DNA from: Bacillus sp. ZZV12-4809
GTDB taxonomy: Bacteria; Bacillota; Bacilli; Bacillales; Cytobacillaceae
NCBI RefSeq assembly: GCF_009849585.1
Contig: NZ_VCRN01000002.1
Coordinates: forward strand, 1 to 64,000
Length of the DNA: 64,000 nucleotides
Direction of reading: 5' to 3'
Position numbers and translations under genes: made by a program. Below are positions 26,766-34,022 of this stretch, one piece after another. The number at the start of each line of letters is the position of its first letter. Within the stretch, counting starts at the first letter, position 1. Under the pieces are notes generated by a model. The model made no database searches. It worked only from the letters and a program-made list of their open reading frames with translations, and had not been told where the DNA came from.

Positions 26766-27671
26766 GTGGATCAGAATAAAGGCATTTTACTTGAAAGTGG
26801 AACAAATGAACTAGAAATTGTTGAATTTTCGATAGGCAGGAATAAATTCGGAATTAATGTGATCAAAGTGAAGGAAATTATAAACCCTGTGCAGGTCACT
26901 CCTGTCCCTCATTCACATAGAAATATTGAAGGAATCATTGAACTGAGGGGTGAGGTGCTTCCTGTGGTTGATGTAGCTTCTTCATTGAATATGGCTTCAT
27001 CAGAAACCCCGCAGCAGGATAAGTTTATTGTGACAGAGTTTAATCAGCAGAAAATTGTTTTTCATGTTCATAATGTTTCGAAAATCCACCGAATTTCCTG
27101 GAACCAAATAGAAAAACCATCTGAAATGTACCAGGGGCAGGAAAGTCAGATTATCGGAATCATTAAACTAGGTGGAGAGATGGTCCTGATGCTTGATTTT
27201 GAAAAAATGGTCACAGAAATAAATCCGGATTCAGGGATCAGCATTCAAAAGGTGCAAAAACTTGGAAAGCGTGAAAGATCTAATAAGAAGCTGATTATAG
27301 CGGAGGATTCTCCATTATTAAGAAAGCTTTTGAACGATACATTGAATGAAGCGGGATTTTCCCGGATCAAATTTTTTGAAAACGGATTTGAAGCTTATAC
27401 ATATCTTCACTCATTAGCAGCGTCCGGACGGAATGTCACTGACGAAGTGCAGCTCATGATTACCGATATCGAAATGCCGCAAATGGATGGACATCATCTG
27501 ACTAAAAAGGTGAAAGATGATCCGATACTTGCAAAACTTCCTGTAATCATTTTTTCTTCATTGATTACTGAAGATCTTCGCCATAAAGGACAGATGGTTG
27601 GAGCGGATGCACAGGTGAGCAAGCCGGAAATTGCAGAATTAGTGCTTTTAATTGATCAGCATGCTTTATAA
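26766..27671 (+). CDS. cheV: Chemotaxis coupling protein CheV
   Basis: 301 residues. The N-terminal CheW domain ('LEIVEFSIGRNKFGINVIKVKEII', 'VPHSHRNIEGIIELRGEVLPVVD') is followed by a receiver domain (about 180-301) with the phosphoacceptor Asp in 'MITDIEMPQMDG', conserved Thr/Ser ('IIFSSLI') and a Lys in 'QVSKPEI'. It couples chemoreceptors to CheA and mediates adaptation. The GTG at 26766 is preferred because AAAAGGAAGG lies nine bases upstream and B. subtilis CheV starts at this level; ATG 26742 is possible. Flanked by patA and ykyB, matching B. subtilis. Confidence 0.92.
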   Translation: MDQNKGILLESGTNELEIVEFSIGRNKFGINVIKVKEIINPVQVTPVPHSHRNIEGIIELRGEVLPVVDVASSLNMASSETPQQDKFIVTEFNQQKIVFHVHNVSKIHRISWNQIEKPSEMYQGQESQIIGIIKLGGEMVLMLDFEKMVTEINPDSGISIQKVQKLGKRERSNKKLIIAEDSPLLRKLLNDTLNEAGFSRIKFFENGFEAYTYLHSLAASGRNVTDEVQLMITDIEMPQMDGHHLTKKVKDDPILAKLPVIIFSSLITEDLRHKGQMVGADAQVSKPEIAELVLLIDQHAL

Positions 27672-27678
27672 GCAAACT

Positions 27679-27710
27679 AAAAAGCTGGATTTCTTCATTC
27701 CAGCTTTTTT
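27679..27710 (+). terminator. Terminator of cheV
   Basis: AAAAAGCTGGA, loop, TCCAGCTTTTTT. Confidence 0.88.
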
Positions 27711-27744
27711 AGTGTTAGGTATGAAAGTAAAACTGTAATCTTGA

Positions 27745-27895
27745 TAACTGTTCAGCTCCAGCGTCTGCCTCCTTGAGTCCACAGGCTTGTCTAGGTTCGG
27801 CTTCCGGGGCAGCCGCCCTCTTCATTTCTCACCATATAAACTAAGCTTTTCATTGAGAACCTCTTTTTCTGCTTGCCGGGGGTGAGCTGGCACTA
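27745..27895. repeat. Second type of Bacillaceae intergenic repeat (degenerate)
   Basis: Contains 'CTGTTCAGCTCCAGCGTCTG', 'TTGAGTCCACAGGCTTGTC' and 'GGCTTCCGGGGCAGCC', resembling the GC-rich 'AGCTCCAGCGCCTAGC' repeats scattered in Bacillaceae genomes (recalled, not searched). It fills the gap between the convergent cheV and ykyB. Confidence 0.5.
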
Positions 27896-27908
27896 GTACT
27901 TTCAATGA

Positions 27909-28376
27909 TTAAAAGTAACTTTCTCCTAATTTTTTAAATACTGGTTTTTGATAGCGCTGTTTTTTTTCATTCGGCGGGCTATTAAGCTCCTTTAGTCCTG
28001 TATATGACATTAGCAATTTTTTCGCTGCATTAAGTGATAAGGAGGACTTTGGATTTCGGACGAAGGAATCCAGCTTGCCCAAATGCGGAAGCTCTAAAAA
28101 ATCCTCTTTAGATGGCGGGAGGTGAAAAGAATAATTCCCGCACTTTACAAGAACATCAGATTGCTGCTGGCTGTTTTTAGGATTACCTGAATAATGCAAG
28201 CCAGCTTTTTGGGCTTTACCTTCTTTGATCAGCTTGTGCAATGCATCATGCTTTAATTTATACAAAAATTTAGGATTTGGTGCTGTCTTTGCATGGCGGT
28301 TAACGGTGAAGATGGCTTGAGAGAGGTTTTCAACCGTTGGTTGCAGATGGGGATATTGTTTCTTGTCAGAATTCAA
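27909..28376 (-). CDS. ykyB: YkyB family protein
   Basis: 155 residues with 'LQPTVENLSQAIFTVNRHAKTAPNP' and the C-terminal 'PVFKKLGESYF', nearly identical in pattern to B. subtilis YkyB as I remember it. Function unknown; soluble and basic. The start is TTG 28376, set by AAAGGAG eight bases upstream. Location after cheV confirms orthology. A palindrome containing a TATAAT-like -10 lies immediately upstream. Confidence 0.88.
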   Translation of the reverse strand: MNSDKKQYPHLQPTVENLSQAIFTVNRHAKTAPNPKFLYKLKHDALHKLIKEGKAQKAGLHYSGNPKNSQQQSDVLVKCGNYSFHLPPSKEDFLELPHLGKLDSFVRNPKSSLSLNAAKKLLMSYTGLKELNSPPNEKKQRYQKPVFKKLGESYF

Positions 28377-28398
28377 TTTCCAATCTCCTTTCATATTT

Positions 28399-28430
28399 TA
28401 AAGGGGTATAAACGTATTATACCCCTTTTA
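28399..28430. promoter_or_regulatory. Perfect dyad upstream of ykyB (terminator or operator/promoter)
   Basis: AAAGGGGTATAA, five-base loop, TTATACCCCTTT. Read on the minus strand it follows the MFS gene, so it may be that gene's terminator, yet it also contains GGGGTATAATAC, a good -10 for ykyB, 25 bases from its start. Confidence 0.6.
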
Positions 28431-28472
28431 GGCAATAAAACCAACATAGTATAGAGTTGAGACAATAAAAGC

Positions 28473-29753
28473 TTATGCGTCCAGCTGTTTACTGCTAACG
28501 GGCTGAAAATATCCAGATTTTTTCCATATAATTATAAGCATGGTGAGTCCCAATAATGTCGTAGCAAAGCCTGCGCCAATCATAACAAAAGAGGCGCCTA
28601 GCTTTTTTGCCAGAAGAGCACCTGCCGCAGGCGCAATAAGCATCGAAAAAGTCTGCAGGGACATAGCGGCAGCAGAAACTCTGCCCATCATTTGCTTTGG
28701 TGTTTCAGATTGAAGAACATAGCCGTAGGGAACAGATTCTCCTGCACCTAAGAGACCTAAAAGACATGCACCGATTATCCAGGCCAGTTGTGGCAAATTA
28801 AGAAAACCTAAACCTCCAAGTCCAACAGCTGCTATTAAGGTGCCGCTTAAGATGGCTGAAGAACTCATTAAATGGATGGGCTTCCGGTTCCACCCTGTCC
28901 ATTGGCCCAGCAAAAGTGAACCGGCAACACTGCCTGCTCCCACTGCACTGATGAGCATACCAAAATTCCCCTCATTAAACCCAATCTGTTTTGCAATAAA
29001 GACAAACAGACCATCATAAAGGAAAATAATGAAAAAAGCTGCAGAAGAAAGAATAATCGAGATCTTCAAAAGAGGTGTACGGGAAATATGCCGAATTCCA
29101 TCGGAAAAGTCTTTCCAAAAACTCCTTTTGTTTGCGTGTCCGCCATCCAAAATTTTATCTGATTCTTCAAAGGACTTTAAGTTGGGAAGAAACAAGAGGA
29201 AAAAAACAGCTATAAGGAATCCTGCAGCTTCAAACAAAAAAGGGCTTTTAGGTCCAAAAACAGCTATTATTCCCCCTCCTAATGCCGGCCCGGCAATTTT
29301 CATCGTGTTAACTGAAAGCTGGCTTAAAGTTACTGCTTCAGGCAGCATGTTTTCAGGTACAATCATCCGGATGACACTCTGCCTGGCCGGATCATAAAGT
29401 GCCGAAACGGTTCCTTTTAAAAACACAAATAAAAGCAGAATGTATAGATTAGGGGCGTAAAATAAGCCTGCTACAAAGACTACTCTTAAAAGGAGGCAAA
29501 CGATCATAACTGCCTTTTTGGGCATTCTATCCACAAACACACTCGCAAATGGGCCAATGATGACCCAGGGAAGACCAAGAACGATAATAACTGAGGCAAT
29601 GGCCGTTTCATCCAGCCCCCAGTGATAAGCGACAATAACCTGCAACGCAATAAAATCAAGCCAGTTCCCCAGGTCGGAAAATAACTGGGCACCAAAAAGT
29701 ACGCGAAAGGATTTTAGTTTGAGCGGTTTAAAGATTCCTGGTTTCGCTGTCAT
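28473..29753 (-). CDS. MFS exporter, EntS/MFS_3 type
   Basis: 426 residues, about 12 helices. 'LFSDLGNWLDFIALQVIVAYHWG' and 'GTVSALYDPARQSVIRMIVPE' are typical of the MFS_3 exporters (enterobactin-exporter EntS or macrolide-efflux-like). It begins at ATG 29753, overlapping the upstream PadR gene by four bases, so the two form a translationally coupled operon. It holds the slot of B. subtilis ykuC, also an MFS gene, but orthology is not certain. Probably a drug- or metabolite-inducible pump. Confidence 0.85.
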   Translation of the reverse strand: MTAKPGIFKPLKLKSFRVLFGAQLFSDLGNWLDFIALQVIVAYHWGLDETAIASVIIVLGLPWVIIGPFASVFVDRMPKKAVMIVCLLLRVVFVAGLFYAPNLYILLLFVFLKGTVSALYDPARQSVIRMIVPENMLPEAVTLSQLSVNTMKIAGPALGGGIIAVFGPKSPFLFEAAGFLIAVFFLLFLPNLKSFEESDKILDGGHANKRSFWKDFSDGIRHISRTPLLKISIILSSAAFFIIFLYDGLFVFIAKQIGFNEGNFGMLISAVGAGSVAGSLLLGQWTGWNRKPIHLMSSSAILSGTLIAAVGLGGLGFLNLPQLAWIIGACLLGLLGAGESVPYGYVLQSETPKQMMGRVSAAAMSLQTFSMLIAPAAGALLAKKLGASFVMIGAGFATTLLGLTMLIIIWKKSGYFQPVSSKQLDA

Positions 29754-30358
29754 TTTCCTTCATCCTTTCCGATGGCCATCCTCCGCCTGTTCAGCAGCTT
29801 TTCAGTATTGCCATAAGGGTCCTGGCCGTCCGGCAGATTATCTGTTTGTAGAGCTTCAATTGATTCCTCTATCCATTTAATTTCTGTTTCAAGCTTCATT
29901 TCGGCATATCGAATTGAGAGAGAGCCAAGCTTGCTGACATAGGAATACCCATTTCCAGGCCACTCCTTTACGAATTTAAGGATATCTGAAGCTTCCTCTT
30001 TTCTTTTTAATAAATGGCTGATTAGCACTTCATTATCCATATCTTCATGCCAGGTTGACATTTTCATTAGCAGTTCATCTTTAATAACAGGGAAAGCAGG
30101 AGGTGTCCTCAGCCAATTCTCAAACTCTTTCCAGCCTTTAGCTGTGAGTTCATACATTTTTTTTCTTCTTCCATCGTCTTCCTGTTCGAGTGTATAGATA
30201 AATCCTTCTTCTTCCAGCTTTTTTAATTTGGGATATATGCTCCCATAGCTCATTCCCCAATATAGGCCAGCAGCTTTGTGTTCAAATTCAGATTTGATTT
30301 TATATCCCGTGCTGGGCCAAAAGCTTAGTACAGCTAGGATGGTATGTTCTACAGACAA
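29750..30358 (-). CDS. PadR-family transcriptional regulator
   Basis: 202 residues. N-terminal winged helix ('VEHTILAVLSFWPSTGYKIKSEFE', 'YGSIYPKLKKLEEEGFI', wing 'DDGRRKKMYELTAKG') followed by the Vir_act_alpha_C-like dimerisation helices. It very likely represses its own operon and the coupled MFS pump, releasing on binding a ligand. TTG 30358 is chosen because AAAGGAG lies eight bases upstream; the longer frame lacks a ribosome site. Two tandem dyads upstream are candidate operators. Confidence 0.85.
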   Translation of the reverse strand: MSVEHTILAVLSFWPSTGYKIKSEFEHKAAGLYWGMSYGSIYPKLKKLEEEGFIYTLEQEDDGRRKKMYELTAKGWKEFENWLRTPPAFPVIKDELLMKMSTWHEDMDNEVLISHLLKRKEEASDILKFVKEWPGNGYSYVSKLGSLSIRYAEMKLETEIKWIEESIEALQTDNLPDGQDPYGNTEKLLNRRRMAIGKDEGK

Positions 30359-30378
30359 GGATAATTCTCCTTTCGATG

Positions 30379-30404
30379 TATCAGTATGATATATCAATAT
30401 GATA
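30379..30404 (-). promoter_or_regulatory. Two tandem TATCA-N3-TGATA dyads, putative PadR operators
   Basis: TATCAGTATGATA (30379-30391) directly followed by TATCAATATGATA (30392-30404), 20-45 bases upstream of the padR start. Two identical-architecture dyads in tandem fit autoregulation by a dimeric PadR protein. Binding is inferred. Confidence 0.6.
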
Positions 30405-30429
30405 TGTTTTGTTTATAAAAAAATCAACA

Positions 30430-30466
30430 AAAAATAAAAAACTTTCGCAATTTTTAAGCGAAAGCT
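30430..30466 (-). terminator. Terminator of ykuD
   Basis: Minus strand CTTTCGC, nine-base loop, GCGAAAG then TTTTTTATTTTTTG. Confidence 0.85.
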
Positions 30467-30486
30467 TTTTTGAAGGAGGATGTTCT

Positions 30487-30993
30487 CTATGGCTGTATGA
30501 TTACCCTTGTGCCATTTGGCACTATGCTTGCCAATTGCAGTACATCCTGGTTATACATGCGTATACAGCCTTTGGAAACAGATTGGCCGATTGAAGAAGG
30601 GTTATTGGTTCCGTGAATTCCATAGCCGTATTTAGATAGAGAAAGCCACATGGCCCCATATGGGCCGCCGGGGTCAGGTTCTCTGTTCACAATTACAAAC
30701 TCTCCAATTGGGGTTAGCGTCAGCATTTTTCCTACTGCAATGGGATAGACTTTTTGCACGGTACCGTTAGATAAAAGAGTTAAGGTTTTTTTGCCTCTTG
30801 AAACTATAATTGTATATGGTATGGAATCCGGTTCAGGCAGTCCTGGTATTAAGACTCGCTGGCCAGGATAAATTAGCCCTGGATTAACAATGGCAGGGTT
30901 TGCCGCCAATAGCCTGCTTAGAGGGCGGCGGTAATTTTGCGCGATGACAGACATTGTTTCACCAGGCTTTACTATATGGTAAATAGCAACCAC
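30487..30993 (-). CDS. ykuD: L,D-transpeptidase with LysM domain
   Basis: 168 residues: LysM (about 4-50, '[19 protein letters not shown]') then the YkuD catalytic domain with [10 protein letters not shown] and SKGCIRM, supplying the active-site His and Cys. It forms or remodels 3-3 crosslinks between diaminopimelate residues of peptidoglycan. Like B. subtilis YkuD it has no signal peptide and is thought to be a spore-related wall enzyme. The start GTG 30993 overlaps GAGG, so the exact initiation codon is uncertain, but the homologue begins within two residues. Confidence 0.93.
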   Translation of the reverse strand: MVAIYHIVKPGETMSVIAQNYRRPLSRLLAANPAIVNPGLIYPGQRVLIPGLPEPDSIPYTIIVSRGKKTLTLLSNGTVQKVYPIAVGKMLTLTPIGEFVIVNREPDPGGPYGAMWLSLSKYGYGIHGTNNPSSIGQSVSKGCIRMYNQDVLQLASIVPNGTRVIIQP

Positions 30994-31073
30994 CTCATTC
31001 TTATAAGGTTTATTAATATATGCATGAGAAAATCATCTTGTAACTTATTGCTTGAATTATGTCCTGAATGCAT

Positions 31074-31105
31074 TAAAAAAGGAAAGCAGCATAATTTGCT
31101 TTCCC
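31074..31105 (-). terminator. Terminator of ykuE
   Basis: Minus strand GGAAAGCA, loop, TGCTTTCC then TTTTTT. Confidence 0.85.
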
Positions 31106-31106
31106 A

Positions 31107-31982
31107 TTACTTGCTGCTGTCTGATTGCAGGGTAAACACCGTCAGTTCCGGTCTGGACAAAAAGCGGAAGGGCAGTCTGGTTGTCCCAAGCCCTCTGTTT
31201 ACATAAAGAGTTAAAGGGTTTTGACGGCCAATTTCATAAAAACCTTCATAGTATCTTTCAGCATGAGGAGGTTTAACTAAGGCTCCAAAGAATGGGAGTT
31301 TTATTTGGCCGCCATGACTATGGCCGCTCAACTGCAGGTTGATGCTGAAAGCAGAGGCTGCATCTGCTAAATCCGGTGCGTGGGACAATAAAATGTTATA
31401 TGATGCCTCGTCCATATTTTCGCTGGCCAGCTTTATGTCCGGCCTTCCGAGCATAGCATCATCAATGCCTATAATCCCAATGCTGCTTCCGGAAAATTCG
31501 AGTTTGCGATTTTCATTCAGTAAAAGAGTAAATCCTGAATCTTCCATAATAGATTTATAGATATCTGAACCATAGCCCCCGTGATCATGATTCCCATAAA
31601 TAGCAAATCTGCCAAGCGGTGCCTGAATTCTTTTCAGGATCGGTGCAATCTGGTCTGCCTCCTGATATTTATTTGGTTCATCCATCAGGTCACCTGTAAA
31701 GAATACAATATCAGGCTTCAGGCTGTTTATCTTTTCAATCAATTCTTCAAGCTGTTTCAGTTCATACTGAAATCCTAAATGGGTGTCGCTGAATTGGATA
31801 ATTTTTTTATTATTGAATGCTTGGGGAATTGCGCTGTCAGATATTTTGTAGTTTGTGATTTCCAGGAGCCGAGGCTCCATTTCCCGTGAATAATAATAAC
31901 CGCCTGCACTAATACCACACACAGCAGCAAAAAAGCCGAGAGTTCTTTTTAGAAAAGATCTTCTGGACAATTTTTCCGGCAT
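31107..31982 (-). CDS. ykuE: Tat-exported metallophosphoesterase YkuE
   Basis: 291 residues. The twin-arginine signal SRRSFLK (Arg-Arg at about 7-8) and a hydrophobic stretch direct Tat export; B. subtilis YkuE is a known Tat substrate of the TatAyCy system. The calcineurin-like domain has FSDTHLG, GDLMDEP, GNHDHGG and the GHSHGGQ metal ligands. It acts in or at the cell wall on an unknown phosphoester. ATG 31982 is used; TTG 31994 has no better ribosome site. Same order as B. subtilis ykuD-ykuE-fadH. Confidence 0.9.
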   Translation of the reverse strand: MPEKLSRRSFLKRTLGFFAAVCGISAGGYYYSREMEPRLLEITNYKISDSAIPQAFNNKKIIQFSDTHLGFQYELKQLEELIEKINSLKPDIVFFTGDLMDEPNKYQEADQIAPILKRIQAPLGRFAIYGNHDHGGYGSDIYKSIMEDSGFTLLLNENRKLEFSGSSIGIIGIDDAMLGRPDIKLASENMDEASYNILLSHAPDLADAASAFSINLQLSGHSHGGQIKLPFFGALVKPPHAERYYEGFYEIGRQNPLTLYVNRGLGTTRLPFRFLSRPELTVFTLQSDSSK

Positions 31983-32196
31983 TGGACATACCAACCTATC
32001 TTTAAAAATTTTTACTGGAGTTTGTACGAGAAGAGAAAGAAGGCCTTCTCATTACAGTATCTTTAATACTATCAAACTATCCTATTAAAAAGAAGGAGTA
32101 ACTATGCTTGTTTTTTATCCTTCATTTTCCTTAAATTGATTTAAGTATTTATTTATAAATAATAATTCGAAAATTCTATATTTAATGGTAAAATAT

Positions 32197-32216
32197 AAAT
32201 GAATGATCATTCATTT
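32197..32216. promoter_or_regulatory. Perfect 20-bp palindrome upstream of fadH, FadR-like operator
   Basis: AAATGAATGATCATTCATTT. The half-site TGAATGA is that of the B. subtilis FadR operator (TGAATGA-N4-TCATTCA), but here the halves abut without the four-base spacer. It lies a few bases downstream of a TAAAAT -10 candidate and 18 bases before the fadH start. Confidence 0.65.
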
Positions 32217-32234
32217 TTTGGGAGGGGAATTAGG

Positions 32235-32999
32235 ATGAAAAATAAAACAGTCATTGTTACTGGCGGTTCCAGCGGCATGGGGAAATTTATGGCAAAGCGT
32301 TTTGCTGAAGCCGGTGCGAATGTGGTTATAACAGGCAGAAACGCCGAACGCCTCGAGACAGCCAAAGCTGAAATTGAAACATCAAAGGGACAAGTTTTGA
32401 CCATTCAAATGGATGTCCGCGAGATTGAACATGTTAAATATATGCTTAAAGGAACGCTTAATACGTTTGGGCAGGTTGACTTCCTTGTCAATAATGCTGC
32501 AGGAAACTTCATATGCCCTGCTGAGGAGCTAAGTGCAAATGGCTGGAATTCTGTTATTAATATTGTGTTGAATGGAACCTTTTATTGTTCGAGCGAAGTC
32601 GGCAAATACTGGATTGAAAAGGGAATTAAGGGAAGCATAATCAATATGGTAGCTACATATGCATGGGACGCTGGAGCTGGAGTTATACACTCAGCTGCCG
32701 CAAAAGCTGGGGTGTTATCCATGACAAGAACATTGGCTGTCGAATGGGGAAGAAAATACGGTATCAGGGTAAATGCTATAGCTCCAGGTCCAATTGAAAG
32801 GACGGGAGGGGCAGACCGGCTGTGGGAATCGGAAAAGGCTGCACAAAGGACACTTCAAAGTGTGCCGCTGGGCAGGCTTGGAAAGCCGGAAGAAATTGCA
32901 GAATTGGCCTTCTTTCTATTCTCTGAGCATGCAGGTTATATTAATGGAGAGTGCATTACAATGGATGGCGGCCAGTGGCTGAACCAGTTTCCGTTCTAA
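32235..32999 (+). CDS. fadH: 2,4-dienoyl-CoA reductase (SDR)
   Basis: 254 residues, same length as B. subtilis FadH (YkuF). SDR motifs: TGGSSGMG for NADP binding, 'NNAAGNF' and an active-site region 'VATYAWDAGAGVIHSAAAKAGV' in which the usual catalytic Tyr of YxxxK is replaced by the HSAAAK arrangement typical of DECR enzymes. It reduces dienoyl-CoA intermediates of unsaturated fatty-acid beta-oxidation. GGGAGGGG at 32220 sets the ATG. A TetR-type palindrome sits between promoter and start. Confidence 0.88.
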   Translation: MKNKTVIVTGGSSGMGKFMAKRFAEAGANVVITGRNAERLETAKAEIETSKGQVLTIQMDVREIEHVKYMLKGTLNTFGQVDFLVNNAAGNFICPAEELSANGWNSVINIVLNGTFYCSSEVGKYWIEKGIKGSIINMVATYAWDAGAGVIHSAAAKAGVLSMTRTLAVEWGRKYGIRVNAIAPGPIERTGGADRLWESEKAAQRTLQSVPLGRLGKPEEIAELAFFLFSEHAGYINGECITMDGGQWLNQFPF

Positions 33000-33008
33000 T
33001 GAATATAA

Positions 33009-33036
33009 AAGCCGGCTGAATATTTTCAGCCGGCTG
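33009..33036. terminator. Bidirectional terminator, fadH / C39 peptidase lipoprotein
   Basis: AGCCGGCTGAA, four-base loop, TTCAGCCGGCT between convergent genes; the T-run is on the minus-strand side. Confidence 0.8.
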
Positions 33037-33043
33037 ACATAAC

Positions 33044-33826
33044 CTATTGATAACTTACAGCTCTTGACTGCAATGCTTTCCATGAAGAGTTAAATCGCTC
33101 TTTTGAAACCTTCACCTGTTTTTTTCCTGAGAGGGGGTCGTTTAGAAAAACATAATGATCATCATATCCTACCAATACGACTGCATGAAGATCCAATGGA
33201 GTTTTAATGGTTTTGCCGGAGTGAGTCCACGATTCCCAGCGGTCAGGAAGCCTATAGTCACCTGTCGTCCAGACGACAGCAGGATATCCTTTGGAGACAT
33301 GCATAAGAACTGCTTCAAAATCTTGGCCGGTTAAATTAACGGCTCTTCCAGGAAGGTATTTATTTACCAATTCTTCAATTGGTTTATCAAAAACTGCGTA
33401 TCCGGCAGTTCTTCCTGTCATATCGCCTACAAATCCTTCTGCAGGATTACCCCATTTTAAAATATCACCTTTTGAGCGTATCAGCGGATCACTATCTTTT
33501 TTTACTTCATTGTATAAAACCATTTTCCCGACTTTGACACCTGCGTGCTGCAGAACCATTGTCAGGCTGGTTACTTCACATCCATACTTCAATTCCGGAT
33601 TTTGTTTAATTAGTGGAACATCAATGATCACAGATCGTTTTTTTACAGCCTTAGCAGGTTCTGTCGATTGGACTTTTACTTTCGGCTGTTCCTTTTCTGC
33701 ATTAACTGGTATTTGGGCATTCAGCTCTTTGGAAGTCATATCAGTCTCTTGGACAGGACTGGCCGGTTCTGAATGTCCGCAGCCAAGCAAAGGAATAAGA
33801 AGGGATATAAGCATGAAATTCCTCAT
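33044..33826 (-). CDS. C39-like peptidase lipoprotein
   Basis: 260 residues. Signal peptide with lipobox LLGC, a charged linker, then a Peptidase_C39_2-type papain fold: catalytic Cys in 'KYGCEVTSLTMVLQHAG' and His in 'DLHAVVLVGYDD', with Asp in 'VFLNDPLSG'. Such extracellular proteins (YvpB-like) are putative cysteine peptidases of unknown target. ATG 33826 follows AAAGAGGG; the upstream extension lacks a ribosome site. It is inserted between fadH and ykuI relative to B. subtilis order. Confidence 0.8.
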   Translation of the reverse strand: MRNFMLISLLIPLLGCGHSEPASPVQETDMTSKELNAQIPVNAEKEQPKVKVQSTEPAKAVKKRSVIIDVPLIKQNPELKYGCEVTSLTMVLQHAGVKVGKMVLYNEVKKDSDPLIRSKGDILKWGNPAEGFVGDMTGRTAGYAVFDKPIEELVNKYLPGRAVNLTGQDFEAVLMHVSKGYPAVVWTTGDYRLPDRWESWTHSGKTIKTPLDLHAVVLVGYDDHYVFLNDPLSGKKQVKVSKERFNSSWKALQSRAVSYQ

Positions 33827-33967
33827 AAAATACCCTCTTTCTTTTGATGTTCTGATATTAGGTTGTGGAAGACAGCACCGCAATATGCTGCTAAGCTTTT
33901 GCCAAACAATCATGTTTTATCAAGACGCGGGACCTATATTTTGAATAGTAAAAGTTTTAAGCAAATA

Positions 33968-33976
33968 TGGTATAAT
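33968..33976 (+). promoter_or_regulatory. Extended -10 promoter element for ykuI
   Basis: TGGTATAAT (TATAAT 33971-33976), 47 bases before the ykuI ATG. No strong -35 is seen, which extended -10 promoters tolerate. Confidence 0.5.
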
Positions 33977-34022
33977 AACTCATTAATCACAGTTTCATTT
34001 ATATACATAGGGAGGCTAGGAC

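Noticed and set aside
32113..32148. 11-codon mini-frame after AAGAAGGAG upstream of fadH
   Set aside because: Too short to judge; no terminator or antitermination structure linked to it.
33291..33944. 217-codon frame opposite the C39 peptidase lipoprotein
   Set aside because: Shadow of a gene with a lipobox and catalytic motifs on the other strand.
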